From Gnetum montanum (taxonomy: Eukaryota > Streptophyta > Gnetopsida > Gnetales > Gnetaceae), in contig MNCI01000651.1 of the NCBI GenBank assembly GCA_015680685.1, positions 126,001 to 190,000 of the forward strand: DNA of 64,000 nt. Reading direction: 5' to 3'. Position numbers and translations under genes: made by a program. Positions 12,051 to 24,399 of this stretch are shown in pieces. The number at the start of each line of letters is the position of its first letter. Within the stretch, counting starts at the first letter, position 1. A model generated the notes under the pieces. That model ran no database searches, was not told where the DNA came from, and saw nothing but the letters and a program-made list of their open reading frames with translations.

Positions 12051-12589
12051 TCCATTATTTGGTGGAAAGACTTCCCCATCTATTCTTGGAGGTAATGGAG
12101 CTAGAATCTACACAAGTTTGATATATTTTATGCTTTGGTTTTTGTTTTAAGTCATGATTTTGGCTATGGGTTACTAATTAGCTATATTTTGTTGCATTCT
12201 AGGCCCTAAGAGACATTGGTAGCCCCAATGGTGAGGGTGGAAATGACCCGTCACTTCCTTCTTCGAATGTCACTCAATAGCCTCCTTCAGTTTAGCTTGT
12301 TGGCTATTTGTTTTTTTTTATGTTGATGGCTATGATTAGTCAAGACTATGTTGTGGATGGTTTTTATTCTTTAAGATTCTTGCCACACATTGTGGCCATG
12401 GCTATGTATGTTATGGAAATTTTAAATTTAGATTTAAATTTTTGTTTTATTTTTGGATATGTGTATCTATAATAGTAGTAAATCTTGTAAACATTGAGAA
12501 TGACTATGTTGAAATTTTTCTTATAACATCAAATGGCTAATTGACAAAAAGAAATGTAATAATAAATAAGATGTTTGATAGAATTAGGC
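12051..12589. other. Diverged or replaced U3 region, nothing firm
   Basis: The position should hold the U3 half of element C's 3' LTR, but the sequence does not resemble the U3 of the other copies. No ORF with motifs is seen on either strand. Confidence 0.3.
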
Positions 12590-12915
12590 CATCGTGGACA
12601 TAGGTTATATTGCATGATTATGAATAAATTGCTAGTTTAAGGCCATGGTGGGTCATAATGCTCGTTTAAGATCTTAGTAGATCATAATGCTACTTTAATG
12701 TTTTAGTGGATGAGGTTGTGTGATTATCTTTGCTAGTTTAAGGCCATGATGGACCATAATGCTAGTTTAAGGTCTTGGTAAATCATAATGCTAGTTTAAC
12801 ATCAAAGTAGATGGGGTTGTGTGAATATCTTTGCTAGTTTAAGGCCATGGAAAGTCATAATGATAGTTTAAGATCTTAGTGGATCATAATGCTAGTTTAA
12901 CGTCTTAGCAGATGG
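12590..12915 (-). repeat. Higher-order tandem repeat upstream of 3' LTR (C)
   Basis: Three copies of a 101-bp unit start at about 12630, 12731 and 12832. Each is built of three ~33-bp subunits with the core GCTAGTTTAAGGCCATGRTGG (minus strand CCAYCATGGCCTTAAACTAGC). The same core occurs after the integrase in copy B (37590-37690) and in copy E (60620-61190), so it is a family feature sited before the 3' LTR. Confidence 0.8.
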
Positions 12916-13161
12916 GGTATGAAAAAGACATATTTATAACACTTTTTCAATGTTTCTAACATAGGGAAAAATAAAGAAAGGTTGTAGCAAATAGGTAAAA
13001 ATGCAAAAAAACTTAGACTACATGCATAGGCTACATGCATAAAGAGTAAAACAACAAATTCATAAAAAGATATAATAAAATATAAAAGAAAAGTAAGGCT
13101 ACATGGCTATTATTGAATCTAGTCATAGGGGTATGGGAAGGTTAAGGAAAGCTTCACTTAC

Positions 13162-14110
13162 GCAGATTGTTCCTAATCTTTGCTAGATTAGGGAGTGAGT
13201 AAGTCCTAAATTGCACAAGGTTATATTTTCCATCCCATTCATTTAGGATTTTAAAAGGGATTTCATCCCATAATGTATTTTGTTACTTATTGCAATCATT
13301 GTTGAATTTCTTGGGTTTTCGCACTTCATGACTAGGAGCTTCTTCTTAAAGCTCTACTTCATACCCTTTATCTATGTCTATGTTGTTGATAGTAAGAGAA
13401 ACCACATTATCATCATGAATGATGATTTCACCTCCCTCATAAGGAAGGTGAATTTATTAATAGAAGGGAGAGCACATAGCTCATAATTGAGCCAACTAAG
13501 GTCTTCCTTGGATCAAGTTGAATTCTAGTATCTCTTCCATCACAAAGAAATTAAAGGTTATGGGAAATTGCTCCCTAGCTACAAAATTCAAGGAGATAGA
13601 CCCCTTGATGAAAAATCTTGATCCATTGAAGGACTTAAGAGGTGTGGTGCTTGTAGGTTGTATTTTCTTAATTAAGTCAAAGTGCTCAACAATGATGCAT
13701 GGGATGACGTTGGTTGCAACTCCATCATCAACATGCACCCAATGTATTTTAAATTTTCCTATGCATATGGTTATGAGTAAAGGGGTTGTAGTTACTTCAC
13801 CATTTTAGGAATTACCTTTAATTTAACTATTGTGAAATGCAAGGTATGTTGATTTTTCCTTCTTAGGTAAGGGAGGAATCATCACTACATGGATGGACTT
13901 CTCATTAGTGTGGATATCATCACTAAAATGGATGGAGGTCAAAACTTTGACTAGCATCTCATGATGTGGGGTGGAAGTCATGATCAAGTAATATAAGCTT
14001 AGAGTTATGTTTTTTTGCTTGAGGGATTGCCTAACTTGGTTCATTTCACTAAGGAAGTTTTTATCATTGATCAAGGGATTGTCAACCTAGTTGTGCTTTA
14101 CTTTCTCCAT
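13162..14110 (-). pseudogene. Tat-like protease and linker (element C)
   Basis: The minus-strand block QSLKQKNITLSLYYLIMTS (about 14035-13975) leads into the protease. The active site is MHVDDGVATNVIP (13738-13700) and the C-terminal end of the domain is EFNLIQGRP (13520-13496). Both blocks recur in copy E. The linker continues to about 13162 and ends at a donor-like CTGC|GTAAGT. The active site is D-D-G-V where family norm is D-[STG]-G-[AS]. Because C and E share it, it is a family trait and not decay. The domain would process Gag. No RT follows. Confidence 0.65.
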
Positions 14111-16790
14111 GCATCCAAAAATGCAAACTTTAGCTTTAGGCTATGGCTATTGTGGCTCTTTTTTGTTATTTTGGTTGTGGGCTTTGGTATCCTCTTGTGG
14201 CTTGTTTGTTAAAGGAGTTGTGGCAATGGAGGTCATGGGCATAGTTGAAATGGGAGTGGGCTTAAGTGGGCCTAGTTCCTTTTATGCCTTTGTCTACTTG
14301 TCATCCTTGTTTTCAAGATTTTTATTATGCTTCTTCCTTTGTTCGGCTAAAGTTTGTTGATTGTTAGCCATTGGCTATGAGGAAGAGGCAATCACATTGA
14401 CCACCATAGGGGGTCATTGCACTGTTGGTTCGGCTATAGTTGTTTGGGTTGTATTGGGTTGGAAGACCTTGATGACATAAGGTTCCCTTAGAGGAATTCC
14501 TAATGGTACTCTCATTATGAAGGGGTATCTTGAGCTATGGGAAGTTGAAGAAGCCTTTTCATCATAGCGAGGTACTTGAATCATGAACGGTTCTCTTACA
14601 AGAATTCAATCTTCATCAATGTTGAATGTTAAAATAGCATAAGGACTATCATTAGCATTCAATGGTTCCTTGTAGATCTACATCAATTGGTTTTGTGGCT
14701 GAACTAGATTGGAATCATCTAAGACTAGATCCCCACTCTCTATCACCCTTTGCAAGTCATCCTTCAAGGCAAGGTAGTAGTTTGTGTCATGACCAAGTAG
14801 TTGATGATAATGGCATAAGTAGTCTAGCTTGAAGTATCTTGGCAACTAGGGATCATCCTTGGTTGCCCAAGTGGGATCCTTGACTTTTTCACATAGCCAC
14901 TCATGTTTCTTTTGAGTGACTTTGGTCATTTTTTTTATGCTACATGCACTTAATTTTTAATAGTTGGTTTAAAAAATTAGATAATTTTAATGAATTATTT
15001 TTATTTAGACCTATCCTTCCATTTGAAGTTAGGTTTTGTTGTTATTAATGTAGTGGTCCTAGAGGTTGATGATTACTTATTGTAGTCATTGGTGGAACCC
15101 TTAAGCATATTGACCTTTAGCCTTTGGTTCGTGATCTTTTTTTCCTTGGTTACAGTTGCTATAGTTGTGTTGTTTTTTTCTCTTTCCTTTGTCTCTCTAA
15201 GTGTGTTGGTTTTTACATGCTATATAGGCTAGATCATGACTTGCCTTTATAGCATCCTCTATATTTTTAGTTTGAGAGAATGCCTAGCTAAGAGACCATG
15301 GGTAAAGTTAGTATAGTTTAGAATTGATGAAGTCATTACCTACTTTCTAAAATATGGCTAACAAATGAGCTTCAACTATAAGCTCTAGTATTTCATTCAA
15401 TAGTCCATTTCATTATTGAATGAATTCCTACATGGGTTCTAGGGGTTCTTGCTTGATCTTCATGAGTTGATTAGGCATTGTGTCAAGCTTTAAGTTATAC
15501 TTGAAGTGGTTGAAAAATTGTGCTACTAAGTCCTCTAGAGAGGATATGGGTCCTCTAGGTAATGCACAGTACCAATTAAGTGCTTTTCCAGTCAAGGAAA
15601 TGAGGAAAATCCTCATGATGGTATGAGCCCATGGTTGAAAGAGTAAACATTCAAATCAAGGGTTAATAAGATGAGCATTAGGATCACCTTCTTTGTTATA
15701 TTTGCTAAATTGGGGAATAGGCACATTAGGAGGAAGTGTCAAGGATGGGACTACAAGACTTATGGGATTGTCATGGTAGAAGTCCATAATTTTGATAGTT
15801 TGTAAAGTAGAGTCTTTAAGCCTCTTCAACTCCTCCATGAGATCCTAGATCATCTAGAACACTTGCTCTAGTTCCTATGGTAATCTTGTTGGCTATGGAG
15901 TTTGCACATATGTTTGTGGTGTTTGTTATAAGGTTTGTGGCATTGCTATGGTTTGCAATATGGAAGAAAGAGGTTGCATTATGGTTGTGGATTATGGGAC
16001 AAACAAAGAAAAAGATATATGTATTAGTACTTGAGGCACAAATGGGATAAAGGTGGTGTGTGACCCTTGTGTTACCTTGGGTCCCATGGTGGACTCCAAA
16101 TGAGTAATTAGTAGATTTGTGGTGGTAAAAACAACTGTTGATGATTTTATATATCGATATTGTGCTATAAATGGCATTAATGTATTATAGTTTGTTGTTT
16201 GTGACATTGGTTGAGTTTGATATACGGCTATAACTGGCATGCCATCCACCATAGTAGGGTAGGAAGGATGGGAAGATGGTGGCACCAAGCCCACGGAGAA
16301 AATAAAAGCTTTAAAGGAAGGTGTTGTGACCTTGAGGGATGTTTGTTGGAATCCTCTCAGGATGTTTTTAGGCTTAGATTATATCTTATATTCATTCTCC
16401 TCTTCCTATTATTCCTCAGAGCTATGCTTGTCATCTTCCTCTTTCATGGAAATCAATTGGGCTAGGATGTTATAAAATATGTCATTAAGGGGAATTTGGT
16501 CATATGGGGAAGAGATGTACTTCTTCCCACTCTTGTGTATGAGCTTAAATTCCCTCTTGGCCTCTACTTCAATAAGTGGAATTATCATGCTGACCTATAT
16601 TTTAGCATAAATGAAGTTATAACAATATTTATTTATGGTTGCAAAATTAGGACTCTCCCCTTTGATCCTCAAAGATTGCCTACACTTAATGATGGTAGGG
16701 TCTTTGGGGTCATAGATCCTCATGCCTTGTTGGCTATGATCTTCACCTATGAGGGTGAAGGATAATTTGGTGGACCATTAGAAAGACATG
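14111..16790 (-). pseudogene. Tat-like Gag (element C), broken
   Basis: Read on the minus strand. The N-terminal part has YDPKDPTIIK (about 16715) and YCYNFIYAKI (about 16610). A Pro/Thr/Gln-rich region follows at 16294-15992. The gag domain at about 15840-15428 includes IMDFYHDNPISLVVP, FSKYNKEGDPNAHLI, GKALNWYCALPRG and FNHFKYNLKLDTMPNQL. A His/Cys block CHYHQLLGHDTNYYLALK sits near 14790-14735, where relatives have CxYHxxxGHxTxxC. It would assemble virus-like particles. Many stops, most of them TAG or TAA replacing Gln codons, break the frame. Confidence 0.7.
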
Positions 16791-17620
16791 GCTATATTAT
16801 TAATAATGGCTTAAAATAGGGTATAAATTGTAGAATAGAAGTAAATTCCAATGAATTAAATTCAAAAAAATTTAAAGGAAATGAAAGTGAAAAAGAATGA
16901 GGTACCTACTATAATTAGTAAGTGGTGAATAAGAGGATTTTACCTTCTTACTAAGAATAGAAAGTTGGAAATGTTGGTATCAAGCCTCATCCATGTTGGC
17001 CTCTCAACTACATCTATGGTGGCTATGGTTCGGGGGAAAGAAGGGGGATGAGAAAATGGAAATCTCACACCTTCTTATTTCAACACTGGAAAGAAGAGGG
17101 AAAGTTTAAAGGCCAAAGTGGAAACCTAGTAGTTTCCAATGATGGTCTTGGTATGCTACCAACTTTTACAACAAGGAGGAAAAAGTAATTTGGTTGGTGT
17201 GAAAAACAACATAAATTTTGTGGAAAAAATGTGGCAGAAAAATTAAATGGTTGTTAAGGCTTCCACATTTGCTCTGTTCTAGAAATTTGGAACATATTTT
17301 TTGAAATTTCAGCACCCAAACCATCTACAACTTCCACATTGGCATTTCTACTACAAGGAGATTTTGGCAGCCAAAGGGGATAAGGAAATGCACAAAATAA
17401 AATCAATGCTAGCTTTAAAATCTCATAGTAACTACTGTAAAAATTTCAAAGCCAAAACACCTACCACTCCTACATTGGGCTTTGGGAGTAAAGGGGGATG
17501 AACTTCAACATTGATTATGAGGTAGATTTGAAGGTTTGAGCTACAATAATCAAGGAAAAGCTTGTAAATGATAATGTTGGCAATGAAAAAGAATAGATCT
17601 AGTCATAGAATTTAGGTGAA
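16791..17620. other. Leader between PBS and Gag of element C
   Basis: Non-coding on both strands as far as I can see. It corresponds to the untranslated leader between the primer-binding site and Gag in copies D and E, though here it is longer than in E. Confidence 0.4.
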
Positions 17621-17641
17621 GGACCTCCTTCTAGTGCCAAG
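17621..17641 (-). promoter_or_regulatory. Primer-binding site of element C
   Basis: The minus strand reads TTGGCACTAGAAGGAGGTCC directly after the LTR end and a short T-rich spacer. Copy D has TTGGTGCTAGAAAGATGGCC and copy E TGGCGCTAGAAGGAGGGC at the same place. Conservation next to the LTR end marks this as the site where a tRNA primes minus-strand DNA synthesis. I have not matched it to a specific tRNA. Confidence 0.7.
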
Positions 17642-17650
17642 AAAAATTTT

Positions 17651-19194
17651 TGTGATTGAAAACCTTGGTTGCTAAAAAAACCAAAGATCCTCAGTGTAAC
17701 ACTTCCTCAACCCATGTAATTTAAGGTGCCACAGCTAGTTTGGCAGATCAACTAGGGACTTAGAAAATGCAAAGAATGCTAATAAAAAGAAATGGAATAC
17801 AAAACTAATAGTAAATCTGAAATAATGCACATGTAATAAATAGATGTATTTTGTACACAAACCAAAAACTTAAAACTTATTTGAGAAGGAGAATACAGAA
17901 TAAGTTAGAGAAATATGTATAAATGATGTCTGAGTGGGTAGCAAAGGTAATTCAATAGTGTAGGAGTTCAAAGTTTCTTAAAGTTGATGTAATCTACTTC
18001 ACAATCTAGGTAATTAGATGCTCCTAATTATTTTAAACCTTCCTCAACTATAGCCTTAGATTTGCAATGTTTGCTATGGTACAAGTGGAGAAGTGTGAAA
18101 AATATAAGTTGTCCAAATATTCTATGCTAGAATTTTTGAATTCCAAGAGTGTAGTGTGGGGCTTGAAAGTTCACAAATCTCAAATAGGAGATCACAAGGT
18201 CACAATGTCACAAGGTTTCCATGCTAGGTTCAAGAGGATACAAGTGTGGAAACTTGTAAGAACTCTTGAGTGCTTGAAAATGCCCAAGTATGGGAGTGTG
18301 AACAAATAGCTAAGCTATGCTCAATCGTTGAGAATTGTGTAACTAGTAATTGCTAAAAAGTGCTAAACTATAAAAAATTTTGGAACCTGTAAATGGTGTT
18401 TAAATCTAGCTTTTATAGGTTCTTTGGGCCATGAATAGAGCTGCAGAATTTCTGAAAATGGCTTTTAAATTCGTTGCCAATTGGTTACAAACTGGCTGCC
18501 AAATTTAGGTGATATTTGTGCCCAACTTTTGGGGGTTACTATACATAGTATGTGCTTCCCCCATGGCCATTCCATTTACTATAAATAGTTACTAGGGCAC
18601 ACCTTATACAATAGAGACAAATCTTCCATCCTATGCTCTTCACCATGCTTGTTGAAGTGGCTAGTCAATGTTGAAGTACATGAAGTGTTGAAATTTAGCT
18701 ATTGTAGCTTCCACACTAGGGGATGCAATTTTCAATGTTGGGGGTAAAGACTCCATGTTGAGGGGAAACTTCCACATTGAGGAGGAAAGGTTTCTAGGCT
18801 ATCCATGTGGTCTCCATGCTGAAGGGGAAACTTTTTCAAAACTCCCATCCTTCCATGTTAAGGATAGGTGAGGTTTACCCCCTTGCATGTGTTTCCAGCA
18901 TAGAAAAGTGCATACCCCCCATAAAACCCATAAAATTTCCTTTTTTTTAGCATTCCAAAAGACATTTTTGATTCCCCCAAGCCCAAATATAAATACTATG
19001 TGACTCTTTTTAGTTGGGGAATGAGGTTTGACCACTTATGAGGTATTTTTCAACCCCCAAAGTCTAAAGTATGTGAAATTGTCCACTGTGGATTACAATA
19101 TTCACATTGATAATGAAGTTTTGCCTTGGGTTTCATGGGGTGAAAGCTACATGATGAAGATTGGATATAACATGCAAATTTTTTTGGTTTTTTA
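17651..19194 (-). repeat. 5' LTR of element C
   Basis: About 1.54 kb. The outer end (minus strand TAAAAAACCAAAAAAATTTGC) matches the TGAAACACCACAAAAACTTGC start in copy B, with TG decayed to TA. The inner end is GGTTTTCAATCACA. A TATA box, CCTATAAAAGC on the minus strand, lies at about 18410-18420, in the same relative place as in the other LTRs. A palindrome-like GTTACTATACATAGTA and a second TTACTATAAATAGTTACT lie at 18535-18596. Confidence 0.75.
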
Positions 19195-22000
19195 GAAGTC
19201 ATAACCAGGTTATACAAGCTTAGGACTATGTTCTTTTGTTTGAGCAATTTCTTAACCTATTCCATAGCATTAAAAAAATGTTTATTATTAGTTGTTAATT
19301 TGTTAGTTTTGACTTTCTCCATATGCCCTAAAATATGAACTTCCTATTTAGGTTTTTTTTTGGCCTAACCTCTTTCTTTTCTTCTTGGGTGTTGGTTCCT
19401 CCCATGGTTTTCTTGTTGAAGCATCCTAGGTTGTGGACATCATGGGAACAAATGAGATGGGAGTGGGCTTCAGTGGACCCACTTCCTTTTTTGACTTGGA
19501 TTGCTTCTCAGTGTTATTCTTGGCATTTTGTACAAAATTCTTCCATTGTTTGATTAGAGATTCTTATTATCTCTGGTTGGTTAAAAGAAAGAAGACATTA
19601 CGTTGGCCACCATGAGGGAGTTTTTTCTCTATTGCTAGGGTAGGTTGTATTATAGAGGGCCAAGGTAACCTAATGAAAAAAGGCATCTTAGTGGGTATTC
19701 ATGATGGTAACCTTACAACAAAATATGGTCTTAAGCTAGTAGAAGCTAAGGAGTCCCTTGCATTACAAGGTGGTACTTGAATCATGAATGGTTCTCTCAT
19801 AGGCATCTGATTGTCATTAACATTAAACATTGAGATAATGTATGAACTATTGATGAAATTCAATGGGTCCTTATATACAAGCATTGACTCTCTGAGGCAT
19901 AATTGGATTTGAAGTATCTAGTACTAGTTCGCCCCTATTAATTATCTTTTGTAGGTCATCTTTAAGTGTAAGGTAAAACTCGGGATCATGACTTGGCAAC
20001 TAATGATAATTGTAGAAGTGATCAAGCTTAAAGTACTTGAGTACTAAAGGATCATCCTTAGTTCACTAAAGTAGGGTCTTTTTCTATTTCACATAACCTA
20101 ACATGCCTCTTACAAGTAATCTTAGCCATTTTCTTATATTGGATCCTACTTCTCTTCAACAGTTGGTCTAGAAGCTCCAATACCTTAAGGGGTAACTTGG
20201 TATATTTCAATTGGTCTTTTTGTGTAAAGTTAGGCCTAGACATAGTTAATGTAGTGGACCTTGAGGTAGAGGGTTTATTATTATTGTTGGTAGTAGGGGC
20301 CTTAGGTTGGTTAGTATTCAGCCCCTAGTTAGTTGGTTTACTATCCTTAGTCACAATTGCTACTGCTACATTATTTTGTCTACCCTTCTTGTTATCTTCA
20401 TGAATATGTTAATTTTTATATACCATGTAGGCAAGATCATGGCTAGCCTCTATGACATCCTCTATGTTGTTAGTTTAGGAAAAATCTTGACTAAGAGACC
20501 ATGGATCAAAATAATATAATTTCAACTTTATGAAGTTGTTAACCATCCCCTTGAAGATAGCTAACAAATGTGTTTCAAATATCATCTTTAGTATCTTGTT
20601 GAGCAAATTCTTCCATCATTGGATGAACCTCTACACTAGATTGAGGGGTCCTTACTTAACCTTCATCAATTAGTTAAGCATGGTATTAGGTTTCAAGTTA
20701 TACTTGAAATGACTAATGAATTATGAAATTAGTTCATCAAAAGAGGATAGGGATCCTCTTAGCAAGGCATGGTACTAATCAAGGGATTTTCCCAATAGAG
20801 ACCTAGGGAAGATTTGCATAATTATATGCAACCACACTTACAACAATAAGCACTTGGAGTAGAAGGTAATTAGATGAGCATTTGAATCACCTTCCCTGTT
20901 ATATTTGGTGAACTATGGCACAAGGACACTGGGAGGAAGAGTTAGTAGTGGGACCATAGAACTAATGGGATCATCTTGGCAAAAGTTTATTACTTTCATG
21001 GTTTCAAACGTTGAGGCTTTAAGTTTCCTTAACTCTTCAATCAAGTCCTAGATTATCTAAAAGGTTGATCTAGTCCTTGGAGTACCCCTATCAATTGTGA
21101 GGTGTGGATGAAGGGTTGAGGTGTGAGTTGTGATGCCTATGATCTTGTAATTGATTGGGGTACTAAAGGAAGAGGTTGAGTCACTATAGTGATAGGTGGG
21201 ATAAACATAGAAAATGACATTTGTGGTGGTATTTGTTTCACAAATGGGACAAAGGAGGTATCTGACTCCTAGGTCACATAGGATCTTACTATGGGCCCCA
21301 TCTATGGTGTAGGGGATTAGTGGCAATAACAACCACTGATGATGGTTGTACAAACCAAGGCTATGTAAAAAATGACATGGAAAAGTGAAAGGTTGTGGGT
21401 TGTGACACTGATTGTGTTTGGTGCATAGCTATATCAGGAGTGGGTCCAAACATGGTTGGGTAAGAAGGAGATGAAGGAAATGAGATGTGTTCTGTGGAAG
21501 ACATAAAGAAGGTAGAAGTAGGCATTGTGGTCTTGGGAGTTACTTTTTGGAAGAACCCTCCTAAAAGATTCTATTGTCCAAATTCTATCCCAAATTTGTC
21601 CTCTTCATCTAGTTATCCATTAGAGGTAGCTTTTACCTCTGCTTTGTCCATCTCAATTACCTAAGATAAGGTGTATGCATAAGTGTCAATAAGAGGTATT
21701 TGGTCATATGGAGAGGGAATAAACTATTTTCTATTGTGATGTATGAGCTCATATTCCCTTTTTTCTTCTAATTCCATTCAGGGAACCAGCATGCCATCCT
21801 AGATATTAGCACAAATGCAGTTATAATGATTCTCATTTATCATTAAGAATCTAGGAATTTTCCCCCTTAGTCACAAGGATTACATTCATTTGATAAAAGT
21901 AGGGTCTTTGAAGTGATAGACCCTCACAAACTATTTTCTAGACATGTCATTGGTGAAGTTAAAATGAAATTTGTTTGATTGTTAAAATGACATGTTGAAA
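19195..22000 (-). pseudogene. Tat-like Gag (copy D), heavily decayed and truncated
   Basis: Minus-strand Gag of the same family. The N-terminal block VYHFKDPTFIK lies near 21940 and a SSPSYPTMFGPTPDIA segment near 21450. Central remnants are at about 21000-20600, a YHxLPSHDPEF block at about 20010-19980, and SLKQKNIVLSLYNLVMTSKK at 19250-19195, which in relatives immediately precedes the protease. It is cut there by the 5' LTR of element C. Stops occur every few tens of codons. Confidence 0.6.
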
Positions 22001-22368
22001 ATGATGTTTTTTTATTTTTTTTCTTTTTCACTATTTTTGGTAAAAACATAGTAAGTAGGATAACCCACCAAAAAAGTAATCCAAAAATAGAAAGGCAATG
22101 AAAAATGGCTACTAAGTGGTGAAAATTGGAAAAAGAAAAAGTGGTTTTATCTACTAGATGAAATGACTGTCATAGTAGAAACAAATGTGGCAATAGATAG
22201 GAAATTTATCGCAACACCCAACTATATTACTGCTACTACACCAAGGCTTGTGATAGAAGTTTTGATAACCAACATTGCTATTATGAAATAATAATAGGAA
22301 AAAACATAGTAAGCTTGGCATTGAAAAAATGGCTAAAATGGGTTTATGGCTAAGAATTTGGGCAAAGG
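22001..22368. other. Leader of copy D
   Basis: AT-rich non-coding stretch between the primer-binding site and Gag of copy D. Nothing else is recognised. Confidence 0.4.
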
Positions 22369-22388
22369 CCATCTTTCTAGCACCAAAA
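22369..22388 (-). promoter_or_regulatory. Primer-binding site of copy D
   Basis: The minus strand reads TTGGTGCTAGAAAGATGGCC, the decayed counterpart of the sites in copies C and E, just inside the LTR. Confidence 0.6.
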
Positions 22389-22393
22389 AACTA

Positions 22394-24093
22394 TTAGTGC
22401 TAAAAATTTCAGTTGCTAGAACAAAAAAAAAAAAGATCCAAATGCCAAAATAGTTTTAACCCCAAATTCTAAGGGCCTCCAAAAAATGGGATTCACGGTG
22501 CCTTGGAAAATCTTGCTAGTCACCCAAGGACTTACAGAATCTAAAAAGAAATGGCAAATGAAAATGTAAACATAGATGTAGATGAAATCAAAAATGAAGG
22601 TGAAAACATAAACATAAACAAAAATGAGGTTGTAGTTATAGATCCAAAAATGAAAAAAAACAAGTGCAAAAATAGAAATGTGAACTAGAAATTGCACAAA
22701 ATGAGCAATAACTTTACAAGAAAATAAAGATTAAGGTTCATGAAGTATAGATTTCATGCCAATGTCACTAGGAGTTTTTGATAGGAGCTTCAAGTCTATT
22801 GAAGAAGGTATGTTGTGTTCTACTACAACTCCATGATTTAGTTTCTTCCTAGATCTAGTTTCTATCAACTATCTATCTGTTTCCACTAGGATCTACAGTG
22901 TGGTCATGGAAATGGGATTACACTTTTGGTGTAATGTATGCTATGTGAGAGTCTCTATGTGCAGTGTAGCATCATTTTTAGCTACCATAATTGTAAGTAG
23001 GATTGCAATGGTTCTAATGGACTTTGATGGATGGAAAATGAAAAATGCTATTGCTATGAAAAGATTGCAAAAAATTTCAAAGTAATCAAAATGCCAAAAT
23101 TTTTAGAATAGAAAAGTGTTGAAACCATTTTATGCTATCAACATTGGATATTTATAGGGTTGGTGTGGCTATGTTTTGGCTTGTACACCATTGTCATGAT
23201 TGCTGGCATATTGATGTCAATTTGTAGATGCAATGATTATAATATCTTAGTGTAGTTACCTTTTATGGTAAGCCCAATATGGACTACAATCACAAAACCC
23301 ATCCATTTACTATAAATAGTAAATGAAGTACTTTGACTACATTGGAACCATTCTTACTACACTGGCTTTGGTGAATGGTTGTCTACTTTTAGCATAGTTA
23401 CCATTTATAGTAAGTTTGGTATGGACTACAACCACAAAATCCATCTATTTACTATAAATAGTAAATGAAATTTTGTGACTATTCTAGCATCATCCTTACT
23501 ATGCTAGCATTGGTGAACTACACTAAGGTTTTTAGACAGTGGCAAAAGTGATGAAAAATGTTCAAGAAGTTGGAATCTATAGAAATGGTGGAATCCATTG
23601 GAAAGTGTTGTGCCTAGTAAAAAATGTTATCTACGCTGGCTATTGTTGACTTCAGATGACTGCATTGGTTGTTGTTGGAAAAATAAAAATTCCAACAATC
23701 TCAATGTTGCACTTCTACCATAGTCTTAGTGGTAACTATGCTGGCTACTATAACATCATTGTGTACTATAGCTACTATGTCTACTGTAGCTATTGCATTT
23801 ACTAAAAATGGATCCCCCGTAGTTGGGGTTATACCCCTACAAAAATCCATGGAAATGCTAATTTTATACATTTCAAATGCATTTTTCCCTTCCCAAGCCC
23901 CAACATGTACATGGGTTACCTATTTCTACTTGGGAAATAAGGCAATAATAGGTTTTGAAGCATTTTTTTAGCTTCAAAAAGTTGAAGTATGCAATGCATT
24001 GTAGCTCATGGACTACATATCTCACATTTACAATGAATTCTTGCCTCAAGTTAGGAAATGAAGGTTATAACATGAATATTTGGTGGTGTTTTA
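22394..24093 (-). repeat. 5' LTR of copy D
   Basis: About 1.70 kb. The outer end (minus strand TAAAACACCACCAAATATTCATG) aligns with the LTR start of copy B. The TATA box is CCCTATAAATATCC on the minus strand at about 23145-23160. It is longer than the other LTRs because a U3 segment is duplicated: 23250-23391 and 23392-23525 are two copies about 142 bp apart, each with a TTTACTATAAATAGTAAA near-palindrome. Confidence 0.7.
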
Positions 24094-24399
24094 GTTTGGA
24101 TCTAGTGTGGGTCCTACCATCCCATGCCTAAAACAATAAAAGCTAGACATACCTGGCCACATTTAGCAATGAGATGTTAACACTAGTAAATACTAAGTCT
24201 CAAAAGAAGTTAGAACCATTCATGACACTTACTATGTTGGGCAACAACACTAAGCAAGGTTCCATCAATACTACCCAACATTACTCAAGGAGTTATGATA
24301 TCCAAAAGCATCAAGCAAACCTTAATGTGACCTCAGAATGAACCAACAAAGTCTAAAACCTAATTAGAAGCCTCCATTAGCTTCAAAACCTTATTGAAT

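Larger units (their letters stand above)
11316..19194 (-). mobile_element. Tat-like LTR element C: gag-pro only
   Basis: Reading on the minus strand: 5' LTR 19194-17651, primer-binding site 17641-17621, leader, Gag (16790-14110), protease (to 13162), a 101-bp-period tandem repeat (12915-12590), then a 3' LTR whose 3' part ends at 11316. RT, RNase H and integrase are absent. The LTR at 11316 is not followed by a primer site, as expected for a 3' LTR. Flanks do not match: left is element H, right is Gag of copy D. Either the element was rearranged after insertion, or the two LTRs come from different insertions. Confidence 0.6.

Noticed and set aside
12590-12915. CRISPR-like array of ~33-base repeats
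   Set aside because: Units are degenerate, directly adjacent and grouped in threes with a 101-base period, without unique spacers; the context is a plant retrotransposon.
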